From contig NZ_RXYA01000012.1 of NCBI RefSeq assembly GCF_008086595.1, positions 96,494-160,493 of the forward strand: DNA of 64,000 nucleotides. Reading direction: 5' to 3'. Both the position numbers and the translations under genes were made by a program. Below the pieces are notes generated by a model. The model ran no database searches and was not told the origin of the DNA. It was given only the letters and a program-made list of their open reading frames with translations. The first letter of the stretch is position 1, and each line of letters starts with the position of its first letter. Shown one piece after another: positions 8,421 through 17,297 of the stretch. The DNA comes from Acetobacterium paludosum. Its GTDB lineage: Bacteria > Bacillota > Clostridia > Eubacteriales > Eubacteriaceae.

Positions 8421-11375
8421 TTGAAAGAAGAATTAATGAAACAACAAGAAAAAATGTTTGAATTAGAAGAGAATGTTCATGGGTTTATTCTAAAAAAAGA
8501 AGAATTTGTGGAAGAAATAGATGGGTTTGCACGGATGTTTATCCATGAAAAAACCGGTGCCCAATGTTTATATGTTTCAGCAGAAGACGACAATAAAGTC
8601 TTTTCCATTAGTTTTAGAACACCATCAACAGATAGTACCGGAGTGCCGCATATTATTGAACATTCAACCTTATGCGGATCCAGAAAATATCCGGTTAAAG
8701 AACCTTTTGTAGAACTGGCCAAGGGCTCGCTCAACACGTTTTTAAATGCCATGACTTATCCGGATAAAACAATGTATCCGATTGCCAGCACAAACGCCAA
8801 AGATTTTATGAACCTCATGGATGTCTATATGGATGCGGTATTCTACCCCAATATTTATGAAAATCCTTATACCTTTTATCAGGAAGGCTGGCATTATCAT
8901 ATCGAAAACAGTGAGGACCCCATTATTTATAACGGCGTTGTTTATAATGAAATGAAAGGGGCTTTTTCAAATCCGGAAGAGGTTCTTCAGAATAAAGTTT
9001 TTGAATCCCTCTATCCCCAGTCCTGTTATCGATTCGAATCCGGCGGGGATCCAGAAGTTATTCCGGAACTGACGTATGAAGACTTCCTGGCATTTCATAA
9101 AAAATATTACCATCCATCCAACAGCTACATCTACCTGTATGGAGATGGTGATGTCAGAGATCATTTAAAATATCTCAATGATGAATATTTATCTGATTTT
9201 GAAAAACAAACGGTGGATAGTGATATAAAAGAACAGGCACCATTTAAAAAGCAGCAAAATCTGGTGGCTTCTTATGGCGTTTCAAAAGAAGAACCGCTGG
9301 AAAACAGGGCTTATCTGGCACTCAATGTGGTTCTGGGAAATACACTGCCTTATGAAGAAGCATTGGCTTTCGATATCCTATCTCATATTTTATTAAGCAA
9401 TAATTCATCACCATTAAAGGAAGCCCTATTGGCACTTCAAATTGCAGAAGACGTGAGTTATCAATATAGCAATTCATTAAAACAGCCTTGTTTTTCAATT
9501 ACCCTTAAAAATACGGAAGCAAAACATGGAGAACTATTTGTAAAAACGGTTGAAGATGTTTTAAAAAAACTTGTCAAAGATGGTCTGGATCCCCTGAGTG
9601 TGGAAGCGGGGATAAATATTTATGAATTTTCCCATATTGAGGGAGAATACGGTTCGTATCCAAAAGGCTTGATCTATGGCATAGATATTATGGATAACTG
9701 GCTCTATGGAAATGATCCAACGGATTATCTAAAATATAAGGCAGTTTTTAAAAAGTTTAAATCCAGCTGGAAAGACGGTTACTTTGAAAAATTGATCCAA
9801 CATTTACTGATCGACAACACCTTTAAATCATTGGTGACCATTGTTCCCGACAATAACCTTCAAGAACAGGCAGATAGAAAACTGGAGGAAAAGCTTGCCG
9901 CCTACAAGGCGGGATTATCTCAGGAAGAACTGCTGAATCTGATTAACGAAACCCAGATACTGATGAAAAGACAAAACGAGGAAGATAGTCCTGATGATTT
10001 AGAAAAGATTCCCAAGCTTTCCTTAGATGACATCAACAAGGAAGGGCGAAAATATCCCATAGAAGTTGAAAAAGCTCTGGATACCACATTACTTTTTCAT
10101 CCCGGATTTACAGGCGATATTTCATATTTAAAACTCTATTTTGATTATAGTGATATTCCCCAGGAAGACTTGAAATATCTGTCGCTTATGTGTAAAATGT
10201 TAGGTGGATTGAGTACCAAGAATATGGATTTTCATCGATTGAGTCAAGAAATTGAAATCAATACCGGCGGACTTTCCTTTGGCATTGAGTCTTACGATGA
10301 TGTTCATCATTTAGGTGATTTTCGATCCAATTGTTATATCAAAGGAAAAGCCATTACTGAGAAAATACCAACCTTGATCAATCTGATGACAGATGTGTTG
10401 ACGCAAACTCAGTATAATGAAAAAAACCTGATCTATGATATGATTAGAGAGATTAAAACGCAAAAGGAAACGCAGTTTTTAACCGCCGGACATGTGGTAG
10501 GCGTTCAGCGGCTGCAGTCTTATTATTCACAATCGGCGCGCCTTTTTGAAGAGTTCGGCGGGATTGAATTCTATCGTTTTATTGCCGATCTGGAAGCTAG
10601 TTTTGATGAAAAATTCGTTGCCCTGGCAGAAAAGATGACGCGAATTTCAAAGCGGATATTTACTACCCAAAAACCGATTATCAGTATCACCGGAACAAAC
10701 GAAATAAAAGAGAAAACCCTGAGTGCGTTAGAAACGTATCTATCACAGCTTCAGCAGCGAGAAGATAAAATAAATCCCTTTAATTTCAAATTAAGTATTG
10801 GTAATGAGGGCTTTTTAACGGCGGCAAAAATTCAGTATGTCTCTCAGGGATATAATATCCGGGAGTTGGGCTTTGAATATTCAGGAGCGCAACTTGTTTT
10901 AAAAGGTATTTTATCAATGGATTATTTATGGAACAAAGTGAGAGTTCAAGGGGGTGCCTATGGTGCGTTCTTCAGCATTGGCCGAGGCGGTGATTTGTAT
11001 TTTGGCTCCTATCGGGATCCAAAGTTAAAAAAGACTTTGGATGCTTATGCCGGCACTATTGACTACATTAAAAATCTTGATCTTTCAAAGCGAGAATTGG
11101 AAAAATATATTATTGGTACCATCAGCAGTAAAGATGTACCGCTTAGTGCTTCGGTAAAGGGTGAAATTTCGGATAATTTCTATTTTAGCGGAGTAACGAA
11201 TGAAGATCTGCAAAAAGAACGAAAAGAAATTTTAGAAACGTCGGTTGAACAATTAAGAAGCTTTTCCGATATGATTTCAAGTGTCCTTGAGAAAAATGTC
11301 TTGTGCGTCATGGGAAGCGAAGAAGCAATTAAAGAAAACAAGGAATTGTTTAAGGAAACACGCTATATTAAATAG
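8421..11375 (+). CDS. M16C zinc metalloprotease (presequence protease-like)
   Basis: A 984-residue insulinase-superfamily peptidase of the M16C/PreP type, which degrades peptides inside a closed chamber. The inverted zinc motif HxxEH is HIIEH at 77-81, followed by STLCGSRKYPVKEPF, a PreP hallmark, and YNEMKGAFSN which supplies the distal zinc ligand. Both halves of the clam-shell are present in one chain. TTG 8421 is taken as the start because GGAGAG at 8411-8416 fits it; the in-frame ATG at 8436 would be 19 bases from that site. No signal peptide is seen, so it should be cytoplasmic. Confidence 0.93.
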   Translation: MKEELMKQQEKMFELEENVHGFILKKEEFVEEIDGFARMFIHEKTGAQCLYVSAEDDNKVFSISFRTPSTDSTGVPHIIEHSTLCGSRKYPVKEPFVELAKGSLNTFLNAMTYPDKTMYPIASTNAKDFMNLMDVYMDAVFYPNIYENPYTFYQEGWHYHIENSEDPIIYNGVVYNEMKGAFSNPEEVLQNKVFESLYPQSCYRFESGGDPEVIPELTYEDFLAFHKKYYHPSNSYIYLYGDGDVRDHLKYLNDEYLSDFEKQTVDSDIKEQAPFKKQQNLVASYGVSKEEPLENRAYLALNVVLGNTLPYEEALAFDILSHILLSNNSSPLKEALLALQIAEDVSYQYSNSLKQPCFSITLKNTEAKHGELFVKTVEDVLKKLVKDGLDPLSVEAGINIYEFSHIEGEYGSYPKGLIYGIDIMDNWLYGNDPTDYLKYKAVFKKFKSSWKDGYFEKLIQHLLIDNTFKSLVTIVPDNNLQEQADRKLEEKLAAYKAGLSQEELLNLINETQILMKRQNEEDSPDDLEKIPKLSLDDINKEGRKYPIEVEKALDTTLLFHPGFTGDISYLKLYFDYSDIPQEDLKYLSLMCKMLGGLSTKNMDFHRLSQEIEINTGGLSFGIESYDDVHHLGDFRSNCYIKGKAITEKIPTLINLMTDVLTQTQYNEKNLIYDMIREIKTQKETQFLTAGHVVGVQRLQSYYSQSARLFEEFGGIEFYRFIADLEASFDEKFVALAEKMTRISKRIFTTQKPIISITGTNEIKEKTLSALETYLSQLQQREDKINPFNFKLSIGNEGFLTAAKIQYVSQGYNIRELGFEYSGAQLVLKGILSMDYLWNKVRVQGGAYGAFFSIGRGGDLYFGSYRDPKLKKTLDAYAGTIDYIKNLDLSKRELEKYIIGTISSKDVPLSASVKGEISDNFYFSGVTNEDLQKERKEILETSVEQLRSFSDMISSVLEKNVLCVMGSEEAIKENKELFKETRYIK

Positions 11376-11392
11376 AAGATTTGGGAGGGGAT

Positions 11393-12832
11393 ATGAGACG
11401 AAAAATAGGACTGTTAGTAATTCTTAGTCTTGTCTTTTTTACACCCAACATTTTTGCAGCTGGTCTTCCGACCTTTGGTACAAATGAAGGGGTAATAGTT
11501 TTAGAAAAGAATAGTGGAGATATTCTTTATCAACAAAAACAGGATCAAAAATTTTATCCGGCAAGCACCACAAAACTCATGACCGCTTTGGTGGCGGTTG
11601 AAAACGGAAATCTTGATGACACCATTACGGTGGGAGATGAAATAGAAAATATTGATGCAGACAGCAGTGTGGCAGGTCTGGAAGTTGGGGAAACCATTAC
11701 CTTAAGGGAACTCCTCTATGGTTTGCTTTTGCCATCAGGGAATGATGCAGCAGAAACCATTGCCGTTAACATTGGCCGGAAAATAGCCGGGAATACGACG
11801 CTTGATTCGTCAAAAGCATATGATCGGTTTATTAAGACCATGAATGACAAAGCAAAAGAACTGGGAATGACAGGGACTAATTATGTAAATCCTCATGGTT
11901 TGCAGGACGCTAATCATTATACAACTCCGGCAGATATGCTGAAGTTGGCCGAAGTAGCATTTAGCGATGATACGGTAAGAATGGTAACCCGGGCTAAGGT
12001 CCATGAGATCCAAACGAATATGGTCAAACATAAATGGAACAATACAAACCTTCTGCTGTACAACAGTTTTGATGAGTTATCAGACGATTATCGGGTGACG
12101 AATAATCTTTCGGCAGGAACCAATCCTCTTTTTAATGGTTATGCTACGAGTGGTAAAACCGGGTCTACAGATGAAGCGGGAAAATGTTTTGTTTTTGAAG
12201 GCGAAGGAAATGGAGAAAACATCATCGGCATTATTCTTGATGCCGATGAAACGACGGTTTTCAAAGAAGCCAGCGATACGATTAATACCTTAATCAAGGA
12301 ATACAAGTTTATTGATTGGACCGGCGATAATAATTATTACGGTGAGGTAAAAGTAGAAAATAATCATATATTCGATGGTAATACATTAAAGTTGAGGACA
12401 AATGAACCACTGATCAGCCTCGTTCCGGAAGCAAGCATGGATGGATACACATCTAAAATTAAATGGGATGGCAACCGCTTGATTGGAGATAAAACCATTG
12501 CCAGTCTCAAGGGCGATGTGAAGGAAGGCGATGAGATTGGTGAAGTCGATGTTTATAATGGGGATAAACTCGTAGAATCCACGCCCATCTATGCGGCCAA
12601 TACCATGCAGACTCGAAAATGGGTAGACTATCTCATCATGTACTGGTATATCACAATTGTGGTGTTAATAATCATTGCCGCAATTCTGAGAATAATGTAT
12701 GTCGATTTTATGCGTAAAAATAAAATTAAGTATAAAAAAATAAAAATTAAAAACGGTAACAGTAATGATGGCAGATCCGGAAATGGTAACGAGAAGAGAA
12801 ACAGAAATGAAAATACCAGAAATAGACGATGA
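11393..12832 (+). CDS. D-alanyl-D-alanine carboxypeptidase (DacA/PBP5-like)
   Basis: A low-molecular-weight penicillin-binding protein of 479 residues that trims the terminal D-Ala from peptidoglycan stem peptides outside the membrane. It has an N-terminal signal peptide ending near FAA (21-23), the S11 active-site motifs STTK (58-61), SGN (115-117) and KTG (255-257), and a C-terminal membrane helix (about 415-435). A low-complexity basic tail rich in N, K and R then ends the protein. ATG 11393 follows GGGAGGGG; the TTG at 11381 overlaps that ribosome site and is rejected. It closely follows the M16C peptidase. Confidence 0.95.
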   Translation: MRRKIGLLVILSLVFFTPNIFAAGLPTFGTNEGVIVLEKNSGDILYQQKQDQKFYPASTTKLMTALVAVENGNLDDTITVGDEIENIDADSSVAGLEVGETITLRELLYGLLLPSGNDAAETIAVNIGRKIAGNTTLDSSKAYDRFIKTMNDKAKELGMTGTNYVNPHGLQDANHYTTPADMLKLAEVAFSDDTVRMVTRAKVHEIQTNMVKHKWNNTNLLLYNSFDELSDDYRVTNNLSAGTNPLFNGYATSGKTGSTDEAGKCFVFEGEGNGENIIGIILDADETTVFKEASDTINTLIKEYKFIDWTGDNNYYGEVKVENNHIFDGNTLKLRTNEPLISLVPEASMDGYTSKIKWDGNRLIGDKTIASLKGDVKEGDEIGEVDVYNGDKLVESTPIYAANTMQTRKWVDYLIMYWYITIVVLIIIAAILRIMYVDFMRKNKIKYKKIKIKNGNSNDGRSGNGNEKRNRNENTRNRR

Positions 12833-12871
12833 CCTGAAAAAACACCTTTGCAGCCTAAAATAATTTTACTC

Positions 12872-12901
12872 TTGACAGCAGTGACAAAGATTGTTTATAA
12901 T
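12872..12901 (+). promoter_or_regulatory. Promoter of the cbiMQO operon
   Basis: Perfect TTGACA (12872-12877) and TATAAT (12896-12901) are separated by 18 bases. The start point should lie near 12908, giving a leader of about 205 bases before cbiM. Confidence 0.8.
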
Positions 12902-12907
12902 TAAACA

Positions 12908-12926
12908 AAGATCTTCTGAAGATCTT
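12908..12926. promoter_or_regulatory. 19-bp palindrome at the cbiM transcript start
   Basis: AAGATCTTC-T-GAAGATCTT is a perfect 9+1+9 palindrome, positioned at or just after the predicted start point. It could be a repressor operator (metal-responsive regulation would make sense) or a 5' stabilising hairpin. The binding protein is unknown. Confidence 0.55.
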
Positions 12927-12952
12927 AAATATGAGAAATTTAAAAATTAACG

Positions 12953-13010
12953 ATGCCATGAAGGTATTTTCTCTGCAGAAGCAGGGCTTATTACTTCATG
13001 GCATTTTTTT
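12953..13010 (+). terminator. Terminator-like rod hairpin in the cbiM leader
   Basis: ATGCCATGAAG (12953-12963) pairs with CTTCATGGCAT (12994-13004) and runs into a T7 tract. Inside, CTCTGC-AGAA-GCAGGG forms a second helix across a symmetric 7x7 internal loop. It lies about 45 bases after the predicted start point and 103 bases before cbiM, so it probably attenuates transcription. No cobalamin-box sequence is present, so the signal it senses is not evident. Confidence 0.7.
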
Positions 13011-13113
13011 GTACGAAGGCAGGGAGCTAAACGGATACCTTATTCACTTAGCAGTTGCCGAAGAAACTCATGAAGCGCATTTCTTGTAGTTTCAAAAAAA
13101 GGAGGACTTCATT

Positions 13114-14133
13114 ATGCATATGGCAGACGCACTGGTTTCGCCAGTAGTAGGAGGAATCATGCTTGCAGCAAGTGCTGGAGCAATCGCTTATTCAGCTTAT
13201 AAATGCAAGGACGATTTAGATGAAAAAAAAATACCCCTAATGGGTGTTATGGGAGCGGTAATCTTTGCTGGTCAAATGATTAACTTTACAATTCCCGGGA
13301 CTGGTTCCAGTGGACACATTGGCGGCGGTATTCTGTTGGCGGCTCTGCTGGGACCGTTTCCAGCTTTCTTAACAATCACGGCAGTATTATTGATTCAGGC
13401 TTTGTTCTTTGCTGACGGAGGTTTGCTGGCATTAGGCTGTAATTTATGGAATATGGGATTTTATTCGTGCTTGGTGATCTATCCTCTAGTTTTTAGACCG
13501 ATTGTCAAGAAAGGATTGACGCCAACTCGAATTACGACCGCATCAATCCTTTCAGTCGTGATTGCTTTATCACTTGGTGCTTTTTCGGTTGTAGTTGAGA
13601 CCCTTTCATCTGGGATCACAGAACTTCCATTTGTAACGTTCCTGGGATTAATGATACCAATCCATTTGGCTATCGGCCTTGTGGAAGGGATTGTTACCGG
13701 AGGGATACTGGTTTTCGTTTATAAAATGCGACCGGAATTACTGGAAACATCAGTGGAAAACAAGAAGTTGGCCAAGACGGTATCGATTAAGAAAGTTGTG
13801 GGAATGTTACTGGTGTTTGCCGTAGTTGTCGGTGGCGGAGTTTCCGTCTTTGCTTCTACAAATCCAGATGGTTTGGAATGGGCAATGAAAAATGTAACCG
13901 GTACAACTGAATTGGCAGCCGATGGCAGCGTTTATGAAACAGCAGCGGACATTCAGAAAGCAACTGCCTTTTTACCGGGGTATGGCTTCAAATCCACCAG
14001 TGAAGAGGGTTCAGTTGCTGGTACCAGTCTCTCTGGGATTATCGGCGGAGGGATTACCTTGCTATTGGCAGGTGGAACAGGACTGTTGATTTATGCCATT
14101 AAGAATAAAAAGAAAAATCAGCCGGATGCTTAA
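13114..14133 (+). CDS. cbiM: CbiM-type cobalt/nickel transport protein with fused CbiN-like domain
   Basis: The substrate-binding membrane component of an ECF-type metal importer, 339 residues. The N-terminal MHMADALVSP supplies the metal site through the amino terminus and His2, as in CbiM/NikM. Several membrane helices follow to about residue 205. The C-terminal third carries PDGLEWA (about residue 250) and another membrane helix; this is the CbiN/NikN-like PDGLE module, here fused rather than encoded separately. The start has a strong AAGGAGG. Cobalt is favoured by the corrinoid genes nearby, but nickel cannot be excluded from sequence. Confidence 0.9.
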   Translation: MHMADALVSPVVGGIMLAASAGAIAYSAYKCKDDLDEKKIPLMGVMGAVIFAGQMINFTIPGTGSSGHIGGGILLAALLGPFPAFLTITAVLLIQALFFADGGLLALGCNLWNMGFYSCLVIYPLVFRPIVKKGLTPTRITTASILSVVIALSLGAFSVVVETLSSGITELPFVTFLGLMIPIHLAIGLVEGIVTGGILVFVYKMRPELLETSVENKKLAKTVSIKKVVGMLLVFAVVVGGGVSVFASTNPDGLEWAMKNVTGTTELAADGSVYETAADIQKATAFLPGYGFKSTSEEGSVAGTSLSGIIGGGITLLLAGGTGLLIYAIKNKKKNQPDA

Positions 14134-14196
14134 AAAAGCAAAATTTTATTTATCTTTTATAGGTACTTGTGATAAACTAATAAAAGATTCTGCTGG

Positions 14197-14222
14197 TAAC
14201 CTCTGCTGAAAAGTAGAGGTTA
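14197..14222 (+). terminator. Weak hairpin between cbiM and cbiQ
   Basis: TAACCTCT (14197-14204) pairs with AGAGGTTA (14215-14222) across a 10-base loop, followed by TTCTTTAG. It could lower expression of cbiQO relative to cbiM, or be a processing site. Confidence 0.4.
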
Positions 14223-14262
14223 TTCTTTAGTTAGACTATAAATTACCGGGAAGGAATTACTT

Positions 14263-15060
14263 ATGGCAAATATTTCGGATTCCATGAATACCATCAACTC
14301 GCTTGAAGAAATGGCCGAAGGAAAAACGATTATTCATCAGTTACATCCTATGGTTAAGCTGGTGATCACGCTTTTATATATTGTTCTTGTCGTGTCGTTT
14401 GACCCTTATAATATTACCGGATTGGTGGTTTTAGCATTTTATCCGGTTATTTTAATGGCCCTGGCTGAAATTCCCTATAAGCCATTATTGACTCGAATGC
14501 TGGTTGCCTTACCTTTTTCTTTTTTTGCAGGGATTTCAAACATCATATTTAATCAGAAGTTGGCATTAATGATTGGCGGAATTCCGATTACATACGGTGT
14601 GATCTCCTTCTTTTCCATTACAATCAAAACGGTTTTCACTGTGATGGCGGTGCTTATTTTAATAGCGACAACTTCATTGCCGCAAATTTCCTATCAGTTA
14701 TTGTCCATCAAGGTTCCCAAACTGATTGTTGAACAAATTATGCTGACCTATCGATATATATCAGTACTACTTGAACAGGTTTCAAATATGTATACCGCTT
14801 ATATGTTAAGGTCGCCGGGAGGCAAAGGTATAAAGATGAAAGATATGGGGATCTTTGTGGGTCAATTATTGTTGAAAAGTTTTGATCGTGCCGAAAACAT
14901 TTATTACGCCATGAAGTGTCGGGGTTATGATGGGCATTATTTATATGCAAAACCAGATCCGATTAAGTCGGCTGATTGGATATTTTTGCTGGGAACCGCT
15001 TTTTTATTGATAATGATGCGATTTTTTGATTTAAGCCAGATTATTGGCAGCTTTTTATAG
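14263..15060 (+). CDS. cbiQ: ECF transporter transmembrane protein CbiQ
   Basis: The 265-residue T component couples the CbiO ATPase to CbiM. It has about five hydrophobic segments and the two Ala/Arg-Gly-type coupling motifs of the family near LRSPGGKG and MKCRGYDG in the cytoplasmic loop. It lies 130 bases after cbiM and 11 bases before cbiO. Confidence 0.93.
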   Translation: MANISDSMNTINSLEEMAEGKTIIHQLHPMVKLVITLLYIVLVVSFDPYNITGLVVLAFYPVILMALAEIPYKPLLTRMLVALPFSFFAGISNIIFNQKLALMIGGIPITYGVISFFSITIKTVFTVMAVLILIATTSLPQISYQLLSIKVPKLIVEQIMLTYRYISVLLEQVSNMYTAYMLRSPGGKGIKMKDMGIFVGQLLLKSFDRAENIYYAMKCRGYDGHYLYAKPDPIKSADWIFLLGTAFLLIMMRFFDLSQIIGSFL

Positions 15061-15071
15061 AGAGGTAAACT

Positions 15072-15821
15072 GTGTTAGAAATAGAAAAATTAAGCTATGC
15101 CTATCCCGATGGACATATTGCCATTCGAGAAATTGATTTAAAAATAAATGATGGCGAAAGTGTTGCTTTAGTGGGAGCCAATGGAGCAGGAAAATCCAGC
15201 CTTTTTAAGCTGATTATTGGAATATCCCAAATAAAGGAAGGTTCCATAAAAATCGGTGATTTATCGGTAGAAAAGAAAACCCTGAAAGATGTTCGAAAAA
15301 AGGTTGGGATGGTATTTCAGAATCCCGATGATCAACTGTTTATGACCAAAGTTTATGATGATATTGCTTTTGGTCCCAGAAATGAACTTTTATCTGATGA
15401 AGAAGTGGAAGAACGGGTCAACAATGCTTTGGAAATGTTGGGCGTAACCCATCTTCGGGATCGTATGCCTCATCGTCTTTCGGGAGGGGAAAAACGGGTT
15501 ATTGCCATTGCATCGGTGTTATCCATGAATCCTCAGATTATATTATTTGATGAACCTACTTCGTTTTTGGATCCCAGTGCAAGACGCAACGTCATCAATA
15601 CGCTGGAAAAACTGGAAATGACAAAAATTATCGCAACCCATGATTTGGATATGGCTCTTGATATTTGCGATCGTGTCATTATTTTACATCATGGCAGTGT
15701 TTTTGCAGATGGAAAAACAGATGATATTCTTCTTAATGAAGAACTATTGCTGGGATGTCATTTAGAATTGCCTTTTTGTATGCAAAAACGAAAGGTTAGG
15801 AAACAAGATTCTGACAAATAA
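15072..15821 (+). CDS. cbiO: ECF transporter ATP-binding protein CbiO
   Basis: The 249-residue ATPase energises CbiM/CbiQ. Walker A is GANGAGKS (35-42), the Q-loop region is VFQNPDDQL, the signature is LSGGEKR and Walker B is ILFDEPTSFLD. The start is GTG 15072, served by AGAGGT at 15061. A terminator follows at 15857. Confidence 0.95.
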   Translation: MLEIEKLSYAYPDGHIAIREIDLKINDGESVALVGANGAGKSSLFKLIIGISQIKEGSIKIGDLSVEKKTLKDVRKKVGMVFQNPDDQLFMTKVYDDIAFGPRNELLSDEEVEERVNNALEMLGVTHLRDRMPHRLSGGEKRVIAIASVLSMNPQIILFDEPTSFLDPSARRNVINTLEKLEMTKIIATHDLDMALDICDRVIILHHGSVFADGKTDDILLNEELLLGCHLELPFCMQKRKVRKQDSDK

Positions 15822-15856
15822 TTTGCAAATATAATTCAAATTTTTCGACAATCCTA

Positions 15857-15881
15857 AGCTTGATTGAATCAGGCTTTTTTG
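15857..15881 (+). terminator. Terminator of cbiMQO
   Basis: AGCTTGAT-TGA-ATCAGGCT forms an 8-bp stem with one G-T pair, followed by a T6 run. Confidence 0.8.
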
Positions 15882-15949
15882 TTGTGGGTACAAATACCTA
15901 CAATTTGAGGAGTTATCTTAAGATTAAGCATAAAGGCTTGCATTGATAA

Positions 15950-15978
15950 TTGTATTTTGATATTTAATAAGATATAAT
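15950..15978 (+). promoter_or_regulatory. Promoter of the xpaC/telA operon
   Basis: A perfect TATAAT (15973-15978) with TTGTAT (15950-15955) at 17 bases; GGAGG and the ATG follow. Confidence 0.55.
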
Positions 15979-16003
15979 TAATAGAATAGCTGGAGGTTAC
16001 GCA

Positions 16004-17287
16004 ATGGGAAAAAAGGAATACTCGAATATAGGGGATGATATTAAAGATATCATACAGGATGCCCTAAGTTCAACTGACTTCAAAAAATTGAATCAGAATA
16101 TCACAGAGACAGTGAATCGAGCATTGGAAGAAGTCAAAAAAAGCACTCGTAATTGGAATGAAGGCAAAGATTATTCAAAGCAATATAAAAACATTAACAA
16201 TAAAAGCAAAACGTATGATCGACCAATGGAGTTTACAGATTATGAAACCGTAGAAACTAAGGAGTTAAAACAGAATAAAACAGTGGAAAAACAAAATAAT
16301 TATCGAAGTATTGCCAACAAAAAGACAAATCTTATCACAAAATCACCTCATGGCCGAATCTCCGGAATGCTGCTGATCGTTTTTGGAAGCATCGGAATGG
16401 GCTTGGCGATTGTTTTTTCGCTAGCGGTTCTTATTTTGGCCAATGTGATTCATGCCTCAATGGGATCATTGGAGGTATCTTTAGGAACGCTTTTGTTTAT
16501 TTTAGCATTATGTATTGGCATGGTGGCAAAAGGATCGAGTTTAAGAGGCAGAGTCAAGCGTTTCCGGCAATATGTGCAACGTCTCAAAGATCATCCATTT
16601 TGTGAAATCAAAGAATTGGCCGAACCTTTGGGACGCAATTCAAAATATGTCGTTAAGGATCTGAAAAAAATGATTCAAGTGGGGATGTTTCTCCAGGGAC
16701 ACATTGATGAGGACGGACTTTACCTGTTGATCAGCGATGAAGCTTATGAAGCCAATCGGAAAATGAAAGAAGGAAAGCGCCTTCAGGACGAAGAACAGAA
16801 ACGCCAAGAAGAAGTACAACGACAAAGAGTGATTGATCGGAGTAACCCTGATATGAAAGCGGTACAGGATGTTATCGACGAGGGACAACAGACCATCAGA
16901 CAGATCAGAAAGGCCAATAACGACATCCCCGGAGAAGCCATTTCCAACAAGCTTGACCGATTGGAAATTGTAATTACGAAAATATTTGTTTACATTGAAG
17001 AAAATCCCAAGGAAGTTCCGGAAATCCGAAAATTTATGAACTATTATCTGCCAACAACCCTTAAACTGGTTAAGGTTTACCAGGACATGGATGCGGAGCC
17101 GATTCAGGGAGCCAATATTATGGCCACCAAAAAAGAAATTGAAGAGACAATGGATACCATTAATCACGCGTTTGAAAATCTCTTAGATGGTTTTTACGAA
17201 GATACAGCATTAGATGTTTCAACGGACATTTCAGTATTAAATACCATGTTGGCCCAAGAGGGACTGACAAAAAAAGATTTTGAATAA
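16004..17287 (+). CDS. XpaC-like membrane protein (5-bromo-4-chloroindolyl phosphate hydrolysis family)
   Basis: A 427-residue protein with a charged N-terminal part, two membrane helices (about 120-165), then a long cytoplasmic coiled-coil-rich region. Its second half and its position directly before telA match the XpaC family, named for a phosphatase-like phenotype in Bacillus but without a known mechanism. A stretch at about 187-245 looks like a small helical domain (EIKELAEPLGRNSKYVVKDL, resembling a winged-helix or PCI-type fold). ATG 16004 follows TGGAGGTTACGCA. The stop overlaps the TelA leader. Confidence 0.75.
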   Translation: MGKKEYSNIGDDIKDIIQDALSSTDFKKLNQNITETVNRALEEVKKSTRNWNEGKDYSKQYKNINNKSKTYDRPMEFTDYETVETKELKQNKTVEKQNNYRSIANKKTNLITKSPHGRISGMLLIVFGSIGMGLAIVFSLAVLILANVIHASMGSLEVSLGTLLFILALCIGMVAKGSSLRGRVKRFRQYVQRLKDHPFCEIKELAEPLGRNSKYVVKDLKKMIQVGMFLQGHIDEDGLYLLISDEAYEANRKMKEGKRLQDEEQKRQEEVQRQRVIDRSNPDMKAVQDVIDEGQQTIRQIRKANNDIPGEAISNKLDRLEIVITKIFVYIEENPKEVPEIRKFMNYYLPTTLKLVKVYQDMDAEPIQGANIMATKKEIEETMDTINHAFENLLDGFYEDTALDVSTDISVLNTMLAQEGLTKKDFE

Positions 17288-17297
17288 GGAGACAAAT

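Noticed and set aside
12931..13089. 52-codon ORF in the cbiM leader (starts MRNLKINDAMKVF)
   Set aside because: It has no ribosome site, and its coding sequence contains the whole terminator hairpin; more likely a chance frame in a regulatory leader.
12908..13113. Cobalamin riboswitch before cbiM
   Set aside because: None of the conserved blocks (GGTGnAAnTCC, CACTG, the GGAGACCTGCC box) is present, unlike the two real ones in the window.
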